From assembly GCA_030146045.1 (NCBI GenBank), contig JASLDG010000033.1, forward strand, positions 1 to 11,757: DNA of 11,757 nt. Reading direction: 5' to 3'. Every line of letters starts with the position of its first letter. Position 1 is the stretch's first letter. The position numbers and the translations under genes are program-made. Below are positions 1-7,208 of the stretch, in pieces. Under the pieces are notes generated by a model, which saw nothing but the letters and a program-made list of their open reading frames with translations, searched no databases and was not told where the DNA came from. This DNA comes from Candidatus Saccharimonadales bacterium (GTDB taxonomy: Bacteria > Patescibacteriota > Saccharimonadia > Saccharimonadales > Saccharimonadaceae).

Positions 1-1668
1 GTCGCGGCATTTGTGTTGCAGATTATTGGCATTTTTACGCCGATTCTTACTCAAGTTGTCATCGACAAAGCTTTGTCGCATCATAGTGTTTCAACGCTTG
101 ATGTGATTGTAGGCGGGCTTGTTATTATTGCTCTTTTTGAAACAGTATTGGGTATTGCTCGTACCTATGTATTTACCCACACGACCAGTCGGATTGACGT
201 GATTTTAAGCTCACGATTGTTTCGGCACTTGTTTGCACTCCCACTTCGCTACTTTGAGACCCGACGTGTCGGCGATACGGTAGCGCGCGTGATGGAGCTC
301 GAGCGTGTACGGCAATTTTTGACTGGTGCGCCAATGACGACGCTGATCGACATGAGCTTTATGTTTGTGTATGTTATCGTCATGTTTATTTATAGCCCAG
401 TGCTCACATGGGTCGTACTCGGGAGTCTACCGTTCTTTATTATATTATCTGTGGCGGTCACACCTATACTGCGGCAGCGACTGAACGAACGGTTCGATAC
501 GGGCGCAGAGTCGCAGTCGTATTTGGTCGAATCGGTTACTGGTGTCCAGACGATTAAGTCATTTGCACTTGAACCGCAATTGCAGAAAAACTGGGAGGGC
601 AGGCTGGCAAATTATGTACGTGCAAGCTATAAATCGGCGATTCTTTCGGGTAATGCTGGGAGTGTTGCGCAGCTTATCCAAAAAGTTGCGGACATAGCAT
701 TGCTTTGGTTTGGCGCACATTTGGTAATGTCGAACAGTCTGACTATCGGTGGACTTATTGCATTTCGTATGCTGTCGGGACGAGTGAGTGGACCGATACT
801 GCGCTTAGTGCAGTCATGGCAGGATTTCCAACAGACAGGTATTTCGATTAAGCGGCTTGGTGATATATTCAATAATAAACCTGAGCCGGTTGTCGATCCG
901 TCGAAATCGCAATTACCGGCAATTCGCGGCGATATTCGATTTGATAAAGTGCGGTTTCGATATAGCCCAGAAACACCAGAGGTGATTCGTGATATGTCGT
1001 TCGGTATCCGGCCAGGAACGGTTGTCGGCGTGGTTGGTCGTAGCGGGTCGGGCAAGAGTACTCTCTCTAAGTTGATACAGCGCCTCTACGTGCCCGAGTC
1101 GGGCAAAATTTTAATAGACGGTGTTGATATTGCGATGACCGACCCGGCATGGCTGCGACGACAGATTGGAGTAGTGCTGCAAGAGAACTTTTTGTTTAAC
1201 GCAAGTGTGCGTGACAATATCGCCGTTCATAAACCTGCCGCAAGTATGGAGGAGATTGTGAGTGTTGCCAAAACAGCTGGTGCACATGAATTTATTCTTG
1301 AGCTTGCCGAAGGCTATGATACGCAGGTAGGTGAAAACGGCGAAGGTTTATCGGGCGGACAGAAGCAACGGATTGCGATTGCTCGTGCGTTACTCCATAA
1401 TCCGAAAATTTTGATATTCGATGAGGCAACATCGGCGCTCGATTACGAATCGGAGAATACTATACAGAAAAATCTCAAGCAGATTACGCGTGGTCGAACA
1501 GTCATAATTATCGCACATCGTCTTTCGACACTCAGGGATGTCGATAAGATCATGGCGATTGATAATGGTGTGCTTGTTGAGTATGGTCCGCCAAAAGCGT
1601 TACTTGCCAAGAATGGCTTGTACGCGTACCTATACAAGCAACAAGGAGGTGATAATGGGGCTCTATAG
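1..1668 (+). CDS. Type I secretion ABC exporter, HlyB-like (5' end outside the window)
   Basis: ATP-driven inner-membrane exporter of a type I secretion system, moving a protein substrate directly out of the cytoplasm. The frame is open from base 1, so the gene starts upstream; the GTG at 13 is internal. About 555 residues are visible. Compared with E. coli HlyB (about 707 residues, recalled from memory) roughly 150 N-terminal residues are missing, where family members carry a C39 peptidase or peptidase-like domain, so I cannot say whether it cleaves its substrate. The transmembrane domain comes first and includes the HlyB-like stretches TSRIDV and RRVGDTVARV. The ATPase domain follows: Walker A GRSGSGKS at 1036-1059, signature LSGGQ at 1348-1362, Walker B ending in Asp-Glu at 1420-1425, switch His at 1516. 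All ATPase motifs are intact. Its 3' end overlaps the hlyD-like gene by 14 nt, indicating an operon. The substrate is not visible here. Confidence 0.93.
   Translation, partial: VAAFVLQIIGIFTPILTQVVIDKALSHHSVSTLDVIVGGLVIIALFETVLGIARTYVFTHTTSRIDVILSSRLFRHLFALPLRYFETRRVGDTVARVMELERVRQFLTGAPMTTLIDMSFMFVYVIVMFIYSPVLTWVVLGSLPFFIILSVAVTPILRQRLNERFDTGAESQSYLVESVTGVQTIKSFALEPQLQKNWEGRLANYVRASYKSAILSGNAGSVAQLIQKVADIALLWFGAHLVMSNSLTIGGLIAFRMLSGRVSGPILRLVQSWQDFQQTGISIKRLGDIFNNKPEPVVDPSKSQLPAIRGDIRFDKVRFRYSPETPEVIRDMSFGIRPGTVVGVVGRSGSGKSTLSKLIQRLYVPESGKILIDGVDIAMTDPAWLRRQIGVVLQENFLFNASVRDNIAVHKPAASMEEIVSVAKTAGAHEFILELAEGYDTQVGENGEGLSGGQKQRIAIARALLHNPKILIFDEATSALDYESENTIQKNLKQITRGRTVIIIAHRLSTLRDVDKIMAIDNGVLVEYGPPKALLAKNGLYAYLYKQQGGDNGAL
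1643..1650 (+). promoter_or_regulatory. Strong Shine-Dalgarno site fixing the HlyD start
   Basis: AAGGAGGT lies inside the 3' end of the HlyB-like gene, four bases before the ATG at 1655. It is a near-complete complement of the 16S rRNA tail. It identifies 1655 as the translation start of the adaptor gene and argues against the longer open frame that begins at 1538. Confidence 0.85.
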
Positions 1669-3004
1669 TCGGTGGAAACAGCGAAAGCTTCGATATGAAT
1701 TTTTGCCTGCGGCCGAAGAGATTGTCGAAACGCCTGCTTCGCCATTTGGCTATGCCATTATTTGGTTGGTTTTCTTGTTGGTTGGCATTGCGCTTCTGTG
1801 GTCGTATTTCGGCAAGCTGGATATTGTCGCGACGGCGGTAGGCAGCGTCGTTCCAGATGGAAGTGTGAAGACGGTACAGGCAGCGAGTGCAGGTATTGTT
1901 GAGGATATCAAGATTGCGGAAGGACAGAAGGTGGTAAAAGGCCAGGTAATAGTGCAGTTACAAAACGGTGGACTGCGATCTGAAGCGACAACCATTGAAA
2001 AGGCATTAGCCATAGCTAAATTAGAGAGGGATATTGATGCGACGCTTGCACACGGCGGTGATCCGGGTGAGCTCATTGCGAGCGCCGACATAGCAGATGA
2101 TGTGCGGCAGCATTTGCGTTCTCTTGCCATCTCGAAAACGGCCACGAGACAGGCGCAACAGCAGGCTCTTGCAAGTAACGTAGCCGGGGCGCAACAACAA
2201 GCAAACGCCAGCCGTCAAGCGCTACAAAATTCGCAAGGCTCGCTGCAAAAACTGCGAGATAGAGAAAAGGAACTCACACAAAGCCTCGAAGGAGCAAACC
2301 CACTTGTAGAAGCGAACATCCGGAATGAGGTACGTTCGGTGCAGGCGCAACAATCAACGCTTGAATCATCGATCGCTTCGCAAAGCCAGCAAATCGCACA
2401 GATGGATCTTGGTGTTAACCAGGCAAATGACAGGGTGCAGGCATTCCAGGCTGAACAGGATGCATCGGCCTATGGCGGCGTAGTGACGAGCGACAAAAAA
2501 GTTGCTGAGCTCGAAGGGGCATTAATAAAAGCTCGACAGGCGATTGACCAGCTGACGATTACCTCACCAGTCGATGGTCGCGTATTATCACTGACTACAA
2601 AAACAGTTGGCGGGGTGGTCGGAACAAGCCAGCAGATTGCTGAAATTGTACCGGGAGAGGCGCAGCTTGTTATCGATGCGGTTGTTCAGAATAGGGATAT
2701 TGGATTTATTCGAGTCGGGCAGCCTGTGGTGGTGAAAGTCGATACGTACTCATTTCAACGATACGGCTATTTGAACGGAACAGTGAAAGATATAAGCCCT
2801 GATGCTGTTCGTGACGAGAAGCAAGGGTTGGTATATAAGGCAAAGATTGCTATCAAAGATGATGCGACATCGAAAAACCGCCGCATTACGATGACGCCTG
2901 GCATGTCAGTAACGGCCGAGGTGACGACGGGCAAGCGGCGAATTATTGAATTTTTCCTGGATCCGCTTATGACGCATATCGATACTAGTCTTGAAGTGCG
3001 GTAA
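1655..3004 (+). CDS. HlyD-like periplasmic/extracytoplasmic adaptor (membrane fusion protein)
   Basis: Adaptor subunit of the type I secretion system, anchored in the cytoplasmic membrane and docking to the ABC exporter encoded just upstream. The product is 449 residues, slightly shorter than E. coli HlyD (about 478). A short cytoplasmic tail contains EFLPAAEEIVETP, close to the HlyD N-terminus; one membrane helix spans about residues 32-52. Then come the first half of a lipoyl-like domain (about 57-100), a long Gln/Ala-rich predicted coiled coil (about 105-290), the second lipoyl half with SPVDGRV at 304-310, and a beta-rich C-terminal part. The end, with its FFLDPL stretch, resembles the HlyD terminus. 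The start at 1655 is chosen from the strong Shine-Dalgarno site and because family homology begins there. In diderms such adaptors bridge to TolC. If this cell is monoderm as inferred, the coiled coil must do something else, such as span a thick cell wall. Confidence 0.92.
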   Translation: MGLYSRWKQRKLRYEFLPAAEEIVETPASPFGYAIIWLVFLLVGIALLWSYFGKLDIVATAVGSVVPDGSVKTVQAASAGIVEDIKIAEGQKVVKGQVIVQLQNGGLRSEATTIEKALAIAKLERDIDATLAHGGDPGELIASADIADDVRQHLRSLAISKTATRQAQQQALASNVAGAQQQANASRQALQNSQGSLQKLRDREKELTQSLEGANPLVEANIRNEVRSVQAQQSTLESSIASQSQQIAQMDLGVNQANDRVQAFQAEQDASAYGGVVTSDKKVAELEGALIKARQAIDQLTITSPVDGRVLSLTTKTVGGVVGTSQQIAEIVPGEAQLVIDAVVQNRDIGFIRVGQPVVVKVDTYSFQRYGYLNGTVKDISPDAVRDEKQGLVYKAKIAIKDDATSKNRRITMTPGMSVTAEVTTGKRRIIEFFLDPLMTHIDTSLEVR

Positions 3005-3012
3005 ATAAACCG

Positions 3013-3021
3013 TGCTATCAT
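3013..3021 (+). promoter_or_regulatory. Extended -10 promoter for the ABC ATPase, probably leaderless
   Basis: TGCTATCAT fits an extended -10 element (TGn plus a TATAAT-like hexamer at 3016-3021). A weak -35 candidate, TTGAAG, lies at 2991-2996 with a 19-nt gap. Only six bases separate the -10 from the ATG at 3028, and no Shine-Dalgarno site precedes that ATG, so the transcript would begin at or very near the start codon. Prediction from sequence only. Confidence 0.5.
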
Positions 3022-3027
3022 AAAAGT

Positions 3028-3783
3028 ATGAAAGCAATGGTAGAGGTGCATGAACTAACCAAGGAATACGACGGCAAGCGCGTTGTTGATGGTATCAGTT
3101 TTGATGTTAAGAAGGGTGAAATTTTTGGAATTTTGGGACCGAATGGTGCCGGTAAGACAACGACGCTCGAAATGCTAGAGGCGCTCCGACCGATTGATGG
3201 CGGTTCGGCGAAGATTAACGGGGTCGACGTGGCAAGTAATCCCTACAAAATTCGATCGCTGATTGGCGTGCAGCCACAGACGCCAAGTTTTGAAGAAAAA
3301 ACAAAGCTCACGGAATTGATTGAATTTTTTGCGGCGACGTATGGCGAGTCGGTCGATAGTAAAAAGTTTCTGGAAGAAGTACAGCTGCTCGATAAAGCCA
3401 ATAATTATCCCGAACAGCTTTCTGGTGGTCAGCGCCAGCGTTTTAGTATCGCGGCCGCATTGGTGCATAACCCCAAAGTATTTTTCCTTGATGAGCCGAC
3501 GACCGGACTTGACCCGCAGGCGCGCCGCAATTTGTGGGAGCTCATCGGCGAAGTGCGCGACCGCGGCGTGTCGGTGGTGATGACGACGCACTATATGGAC
3601 GAAGCGGAGATTTTGTGTGACCGAATTGCGGTGATGGACGGCGGCAAGATTATTGCCCTTGATACACCGAAAAATCTTATCAAAGCTCTTTTAAAGCGCG
3701 GCTTTAAAAAGAAGCAGCATGTTGAGCAGGCGAATCTTGAAGATGTGTTTATCGATCTGACCGGAAAGGAACTACGGGACTAA
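3028..3783 (+). CDS. ABC-2 type exporter ATP-binding protein (DrrA/CcmA-like)
   Basis: Cytoplasmic ATPase powering an ABC-2 exporter together with the permease encoded next. At 251 residues it is one standard ATPase domain: Walker A GPNGAGKT at 37-44, Q-loop region IGVQPQTP around 80-86, signature LSGGQRQR at 131-138, Walker B FFLDEP ending at 157, D-loop GLDP at 160-163, and switch His188 in TTHYMDEAE. All catalytic motifs are present. The short C-terminal segment after about residue 215 (Lys-rich, then LEDVFIDLTGKELRD) is typical of drug- or lipid-exporter ATPases of this group. The start lacks a Shine-Dalgarno site but follows an extended -10 immediately, which suggests a leaderless message; Met4 at 3037 is an alternative start. 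It is 1 nt from the permease gene. The substrate is unknown: drugs, lipids, polysaccharide precursors and peptides are all possible for this family. Confidence 0.93.
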   Translation: MKAMVEVHELTKEYDGKRVVDGISFDVKKGEIFGILGPNGAGKTTTLEMLEALRPIDGGSAKINGVDVASNPYKIRSLIGVQPQTPSFEEKTKLTELIEFFAATYGESVDSKKFLEEVQLLDKANNYPEQLSGGQRQRFSIAAALVHNPKVFFLDEPTTGLDPQARRNLWELIGEVRDRGVSVVMTTHYMDEAEILCDRIAVMDGGKIIALDTPKNLIKALLKRGFKKKQHVEQANLEDVFIDLTGKELRD

Positions 3784-3784
3784 T

Positions 3785-4912
3785 ATGGAAAAAATACGAC
3801 GTGCGCTACTGCCGGTATTTGTATTCGCAAAAATCGATACCAAACGATTGTTTCGTGACAAGCTGGCAATCTTTTTCACTTTTTTGTTTCCGTTGATTTT
3901 CTTGTTTGTGTTTGGTGGTATTTTTGGCCGGTCAAGTGATGTTTCGTTTAATGTTGCAGTGATCAATCAGTCGCACAGTGAGTTTGCTAAAACCTTCACT
4001 AAGCAGCTGACGGATAACAAGATGCTGAAATCCAAAAGTGATATTACCACAAAGGCACAGGCCGAGGAGGCGATGAGCCGTAGTCAGATTGATGCCGCGA
4101 TCATACTGCCTGATACATTTGGTGATGTCAAACAAGGGCAGCAGTACCCAAGCGGGCAGGCGCAGATTCTCTACAGCCGCAATAACGAGCAGAGTGCCCA
4201 AACATTAGTTTCGGTGATGCAAGGTATTTTTACTGGCATTAACACGAAGATGGTAGGTGCGCCAACTGAACCATTTACGGTGACAAGCAAATCGACAGGC
4301 AAGGAAGGCCTATCGAGTTTTGACTATCTATTTGCTGGTTTGATTGGCTTTTCAGTGCTTGGTATGGGGCTGTTTGGCCCAACCAATGTCTTTCCACGAT
4401 TGAAGCAGCGCGGTGTGTTGCGCCGTTATCACACGACGAGCCTTAAGGTATGGCAGTTTGTGGTTGGTAATATTTTGTCGAACTCAGTAGGTGCACTGCT
4501 ATCGATTAGTTTTATGATCATCGTTGCGCTCACGGTGCCGTTCTTTAACGCACATTTACAGGGTAACCTGCTTGAGTTGGCACTGTTTGTGATTTTGGGT
4601 GCAGTGGTAATATTTGGTATTGGCCTCGCGATTGGTGGCTGGGCAAAGAATGAAAACCAGGCGGCGCCCCTATCGAACCTGGTGTCGTTTCCGATGATGT
4701 TTCTATCCGGAACATTCTTCCCACGATTTTTGATGCCAGAATGGCTTCAGACGGTATCGGCGTTTTTGCCACTGACACCGTTTATCGATGGCGTGCGCAT
4801 GATTATGGTCGAGGGTCGACACTTGGTAGATGTACTGCCGCAAATCGGCATGTTGGCGGTATGGGGTATCGTCATCTATCTGATTGCCTTTAAAGTGTTC
4901 CGCTGGGAGTAA
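3785..4912 (+). CDS. ABC-2 type exporter permease
   Basis: Membrane subunit of the exporter whose ATPase is encoded 1 nt upstream. The 375-residue product has the standard ABC-2 layout: a short cytoplasmic N-terminus, a first helix at about 28-48, a large extracytoplasmic domain of about 130 residues, then a hydrophobic C-terminal half starting near residue 180 with what appear to be five further helices. The stretch LSGTFFPRFLMPEWLQ, followed by LPLTPFIDGVR, is the recognisable ABC-2 family region before the last helix. No good Shine-Dalgarno site lies at normal spacing (AAAGGA ends 14 nt upstream), so translation is probably coupled to the ATPase gene, whose TAA ends one base before this ATG. 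The gene is followed 23 nt later by a strong hairpin terminator. Confidence 0.92.
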   Translation: MEKIRRALLPVFVFAKIDTKRLFRDKLAIFFTFLFPLIFLFVFGGIFGRSSDVSFNVAVINQSHSEFAKTFTKQLTDNKMLKSKSDITTKAQAEEAMSRSQIDAAIILPDTFGDVKQGQQYPSGQAQILYSRNNEQSAQTLVSVMQGIFTGINTKMVGAPTEPFTVTSKSTGKEGLSSFDYLFAGLIGFSVLGMGLFGPTNVFPRLKQRGVLRRYHTTSLKVWQFVVGNILSNSVGALLSISFMIIVALTVPFFNAHLQGNLLELALFVILGAVVIFGIGLAIGGWAKNENQAAPLSNLVSFPMMFLSGTFFPRFLMPEWLQTVSAFLPLTPFIDGVRMIMVEGRHLVDVLPQIGMLAVWGIVIYLIAFKVFRWE

Positions 4913-4935
4913 TTTGTAAGGTCTATAGAAATGAG

Positions 4936-4968
4936 AGAAGCCCCGCGCACCATGAGCGCGGGGCTTCT
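4936..4968. terminator. Perfect GC-rich hairpin, bidirectional terminator between convergent genes
   Basis: A perfect 13-bp stem (4936-4948 with 4956-4968, outer AGAAG, inner CCCCGCGC) encloses a 7-nt loop (4949-4955). It lies 23 nt after the plus-strand permease gene and 20 nt before the minus-strand lipoprotein stop codon, so it can serve both transcripts. Neither side has a long T tract; the pyrimidine-rich CTTCT arm is the nearest thing. GC-rich stems with an AAG/CTT base are common in high-GC Gram-positive genomes. A second copy of GCGGGGCTT (4976-4984) follows the first (4958-4966) by 18 nt and could pair with the left arm as an alternative. Confidence 0.8.
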
Positions 4969-4988
4969 ATGGTGAGCGGGGCTTGGAG

Positions 4989-5441
4989 TTACTTGCCGGT
5001 GACGGCTTTGGAGCTGCACTCCGCACCAGTGATGTCGGCGAAGCGGTCATCGCGGGAACCGGGAGCTCCTTCGACCGTCACGCGAACACCAGCGTGCGCT
5101 GCATCTCGCGAGAAGAGCGGCGTATTAACGACCCCTCGCCCTTTTACTAGCAGTAGACTGACTGCGTTGTTGGCGAGGGTAACACCGCCTGCCGTCACCG
5201 TAACCATGACATCACCTTCGGTGGCGTTGTCGACGGGCAGGCTGAGGTACATCTTGCTGGTGTCGGGGTTGTTACATCCGAGCTGGAGGATGACGGCATA
5301 GCCGTTGTCCAGTGCGACCAGGTTGGTGAACGTGGCCTTGGCCGGGTGCTGCGGTGCCGGTGGGTTGGCGCTGCACGCAGTCAGGGGCACCAGGGTGAAC
5401 AGTCCAGCGGTGGCGCAGGCGATGAACGCGCGGTTCTTCAT
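4989..5441 (-). CDS. Small secreted lipoprotein of unknown function, GC-rich (possible transfer)
   Basis: Predicted surface lipoprotein of 150 residues; I do not recognise the family. The N-terminus has a basic start (MKNR), a hydrophobic stretch and a lipobox LTAC at 20-23, so Cys23 would be lipidated and the protein anchored outside the membrane. A Pro/Ala-rich linker (24-36) follows, then a domain rich in alternating beta-type residues. Only two other cysteines remain, Cys56 and Cys142, which could form a disulfide. Start: ATG at 5439-5441 with AGGAG five bases upstream. The gene is about 62% GC by hand count against roughly 50% in neighbours. Its codons end in G or C about three quarters of the time, most strongly in the first half (Asn AAC nine of ten, Ile ATC three of three). 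It sits alone and reversed between two plus-strand units. This suggests acquisition from a high-GC bacterium. Confidence 0.85.
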   Translation of the reverse strand: MKNRAFIACATAGLFTLVPLTACSANPPAPQHPAKATFTNLVALDNGYAVILQLGCNNPDTSKMYLSLPVDNATEGDVMVTVTAGGVTLANNAVSLLLVKGRGVVNTPLFSRDAAHAGVRVTVEGAPGSRDDRFADITGAECSSKAVTGK

Positions 5442-5494
5442 AAGTACTCCTAAGGTACGAACGCTCAGATAGGATTTCTATTGAGCATACGTAC

Positions 5495-5523
5495 ATTATA
5501 TCACAAAAAGCAATAAAAAGCAA
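5495..5523 (-). promoter_or_regulatory. Promoter of the lipoprotein gene
   Basis: On the minus strand, TGATATAAT (5503-5495) is a consensus extended -10. TTGCTT (5523-5518) sits 17 nt upstream as a partial -35. Transcription would begin near 5488, giving a leader of about 45 nt containing the AGGAG site at 5451-5447. The promoter is AT-rich like the resident genome, unlike the gene it drives. Confidence 0.6.
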
Positions 5524-5524
5524 T
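5505..5524. repeat. Tandem 10-bp direct repeat between divergent promoters
   Basis: Two exact tandem copies of AAAAAGCAAT occupy 5505-5514 and 5515-5524. They lie between the -10 elements of the divergent lipoprotein and gatC genes; the second copy covers most of the presumed minus-strand -35. The 10-bp period is about one helical turn, which would place two protein contacts on the same DNA face. An operator role is inference only; an AT-rich slippage duplication is equally possible. Confidence 0.6.
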
Positions 5525-5528
5525 AGTA

Positions 5529-5534
5529 TATAAT
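5529..5534 (+). promoter_or_regulatory. -10 element for the gat operon, probably leaderless
   Basis: A consensus TATAAT lies only seven bases before the gatC ATG at 5542. No Shine-Dalgarno site is present between them, and no convincing -35 is visible at 16-18 nt upstream. With a usual -10 to start-site distance, transcription would begin on or next to the A of the start codon. Confidence 0.5.
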
Positions 5535-5541
5535 AGAATCT

Positions 5542-5832
5542 ATGACAGCTATTACCACCAACGACGTGCAGGCACTGGCACGGCTGAGTAGTTTGCAGCT
5601 TGGCGATGACGAAGCGGCGGATCTTACACAGGATATACAGAATATTTTGAAATACGTTGAGCAACTTGGCCAGTTAGATACCCAGGGTGTCGAACCTACC
5701 TATCAGGTGACAGATCTCAGTAATGTATGGCGTGACGATATTGCTATGCAGAATGATGTGTCTCGCGATGAGCTTCTTGCTCTCGCGCCTGAACACGCAG
5801 ATGGCCATGTGAAAGTTCCGCAGGTGCTATAA
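5542..5832 (+). CDS. gatC: Aspartyl/glutamyl-tRNA amidotransferase subunit C
   Basis: Small subunit of the GatCAB amidotransferase; in known structures it wraps around GatA and GatB and stabilises the complex. The 96-residue product is the normal family length and shows the usual order: an N-terminal helix with ALARLSSLQL, a second helix ending in LKYVEQLGQLDT, the conserved GVEPTYQV, a region around WRDDIA, and the C-terminal DGHVKVPQVL. It is the first gene of a plus-strand unit; gatA begins two bases after its stop. There is no Shine-Dalgarno site, but a TATAAT lies seven bases upstream, so the message is probably leaderless. The complex amidates Glu-tRNA(Gln) and/or Asp-tRNA(Asn); which one this organism needs cannot be told from the window. 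Confidence 0.95.
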   Translation: MTAITTNDVQALARLSSLQLGDDEAADLTQDIQNILKYVEQLGQLDTQGVEPTYQVTDLSNVWRDDIAMQNDVSRDELLALAPEHADGHVKVPQVL

Positions 5833-5834
5833 GT

Positions 5835-7208
5835 ATGGTGGTGATTGCAGATTTCTCGGCAGAGACAGCCGTTCAGAATGTCACCGATGCACTTGAGCGA
5901 CTCAGGCAGTTGGAAGGCAAGCATGCGGTATTGGCAACAACTGAAGCGCGAGCACTTGAGCGTGCACGGCAAGTAGAGGCGGGCGCTATTACAGGGCGTC
6001 TGGCAGGCGTGCCGTTTATGGTGAAGGATAATTTTCTTGCGTTTGGCGCTCCAACAACCGCTGCAAGCAAGATGCTTGAATGCTTCGATGCACCTTTGCA
6101 AGCGACGGCTGTTGAGAAGCTTGAGGCAGAGGGCGCGATTTGTATTGGCAAGACAAACCTTGATGCGTTTGCCCATGGCGGCAGTACCGAGAATTCAGCG
6201 TTTGGTCCGACCAAAAATGCCCATGATGATACTCGTGTCGCTGGTGGTTCGAGCGGTGGTTCAGCAGTTGCGACAGCACTCGGCATTGTACCATTTGCGC
6301 TCGGTACCGATACGGGTGGTTCGATTCGTCAGCCGGCAAGTTTTAATGGTGTGGTTGGTGTCAAGCCGACGTATGGCACGGTGAGCCGCTACGGTGTTGT
6401 CGCAATGGCCAGTAGCACCGATACGATTGGTACGTTTGCAACAACTGCCGATGATGCTGCGTTAGTGATGGACATTATGGCCGGGCGTGATACACGAGAT
6501 ATGACCACTCTGCCGGACTTTTTCGTGCCGATGACTGAAACGCCGAAAAGTTTGAAAATTGGTGTTATTAAAGAGTATATGGCTGACGGTGTAGATACAG
6601 AAGTTCGTGCGCGCGTTGAGGAGTATGTTGAAAAACTGAAGGCAGATGGACACACGGTCGAGGAAGTGAGTCTATCGATGGCTCAGCATAGCCTGGCGAT
6701 GTATTACATTATTGTACCGGCTGAAATTAGCAGCAACTTGGCACGATACGATGGCGTTCGCTACGGGCTTCGTGCCGAGCAGCCGCAATCCCTTGCGGAG
6801 CTGTATGGCCGCTCGCGTGATCTTGGCTTTGTGGCCGAAAACAAGCGTCGCATTATGATTGGCAGCTATGTGCTCTCAAGTGGATATTTTGATGCGTATT
6901 ATCAACAGGCGCAAAAGGCTCGGACGCTCCTGATTGATGAATATAATGCCTTATTTGCGCAGTATGATGTGTTGGTAGGACCGGTAAGTCCGACACCTGC
7001 TTTTACGCTTGGTGAAAATACGAATGATCCGGTCAAGATGTATCTAGCGGACATCATGACGGTTTCAGCATCGCTCGCGGGTCTGCCGGCACTTAGTGTA
7101 CCGGCGGGTGTGACAGACGAGGGCTTGCCAGTTGGCGTTCAGTTGATTGGCCAGCGCCAGGCTGATGCGCTCCTTCTTGCGTTGGCACGTACACAGGAGA
7201 AAATATAA
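5835..7208 (+). CDS. gatA: Aspartyl/glutamyl-tRNA amidotransferase subunit A (glutaminase)
   Basis: Catalytic amidase subunit of GatCAB: it hydrolyses glutamine and supplies ammonia, which is channelled to GatB. At 457 residues it is a little shorter than the common 480-490. The amidase signature is complete: Lys64 in VPFMVKDN, the Gly/Ser loop GGSSGGSA with Ser139, and nucleophile Ser163 in GTDTGGSIRQPA. The spacings (75 and 99 residues from the Lys) match the Lys79-Ser154-Ser178 triad I recall for Staphylococcus aureus GatA. The region around 106-126 (KTNLDAF, then STENSAFGPT) is also family-typical. AGGTG eight bases upstream serves as ribosome binding site; GTG codons at 5838 and 5841 are less likely starts. 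Its TAA overlaps the next ATG by one base. The amidase superfamily is broad, but gatC and gatB alongside settle the assignment. Confidence 0.96.
   Translation: MVVIADFSAETAVQNVTDALERLRQLEGKHAVLATTEARALERARQVEAGAITGRLAGVPFMVKDNFLAFGAPTTAASKMLECFDAPLQATAVEKLEAEGAICIGKTNLDAFAHGGSTENSAFGPTKNAHDDTRVAGGSSGGSAVATALGIVPFALGTDTGGSIRQPASFNGVVGVKPTYGTVSRYGVVAMASSTDTIGTFATTADDAALVMDIMAGRDTRDMTTLPDFFVPMTETPKSLKIGVIKEYMADGVDTEVRARVEEYVEKLKADGHTVEEVSLSMAQHSLAMYYIIVPAEISSNLARYDGVRYGLRAEQPQSLAELYGRSRDLGFVAENKRRIMIGSYVLSSGYFDAYYQQAQKARTLLIDEYNALFAQYDVLVGPVSPTPAFTLGENTNDPVKMYLADIMTVSASLAGLPALSVPAGVTDEGLPVGVQLIGQRQADALLLALARTQEKI

Noticed and set aside
1538..1654. Upstream extension of the HlyD frame by 39 codons starting at 1538
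   Set aside because: It lies wholly within the conserved HlyB ATPase end, has no HlyD-like sequence, and the ATG at 1655 has a strong AAGGAGGT site.
3689..3709. 9-bp inverted repeat with a 3-nt loop inside the ABC ATPase gene
   Set aside because: It falls in intact coding sequence for a Lys/Leu-rich segment, has no T tract, and AT-rich runs make chance pairing likely.
4969..5301. 110-aa plus-strand open frame opposite the lipoprotein gene
   Set aside because: High GC keeps the antisense strand open; the minus-strand frame has a lipobox, ribosome binding site and promoter, the plus-strand one has none.
5272..5664. 130-aa minus-strand open frame spanning the divergent promoter region
   Set aside because: It runs antisense through gatC, across both promoters and out of frame into the lipoprotein gene; it has no family resemblance.
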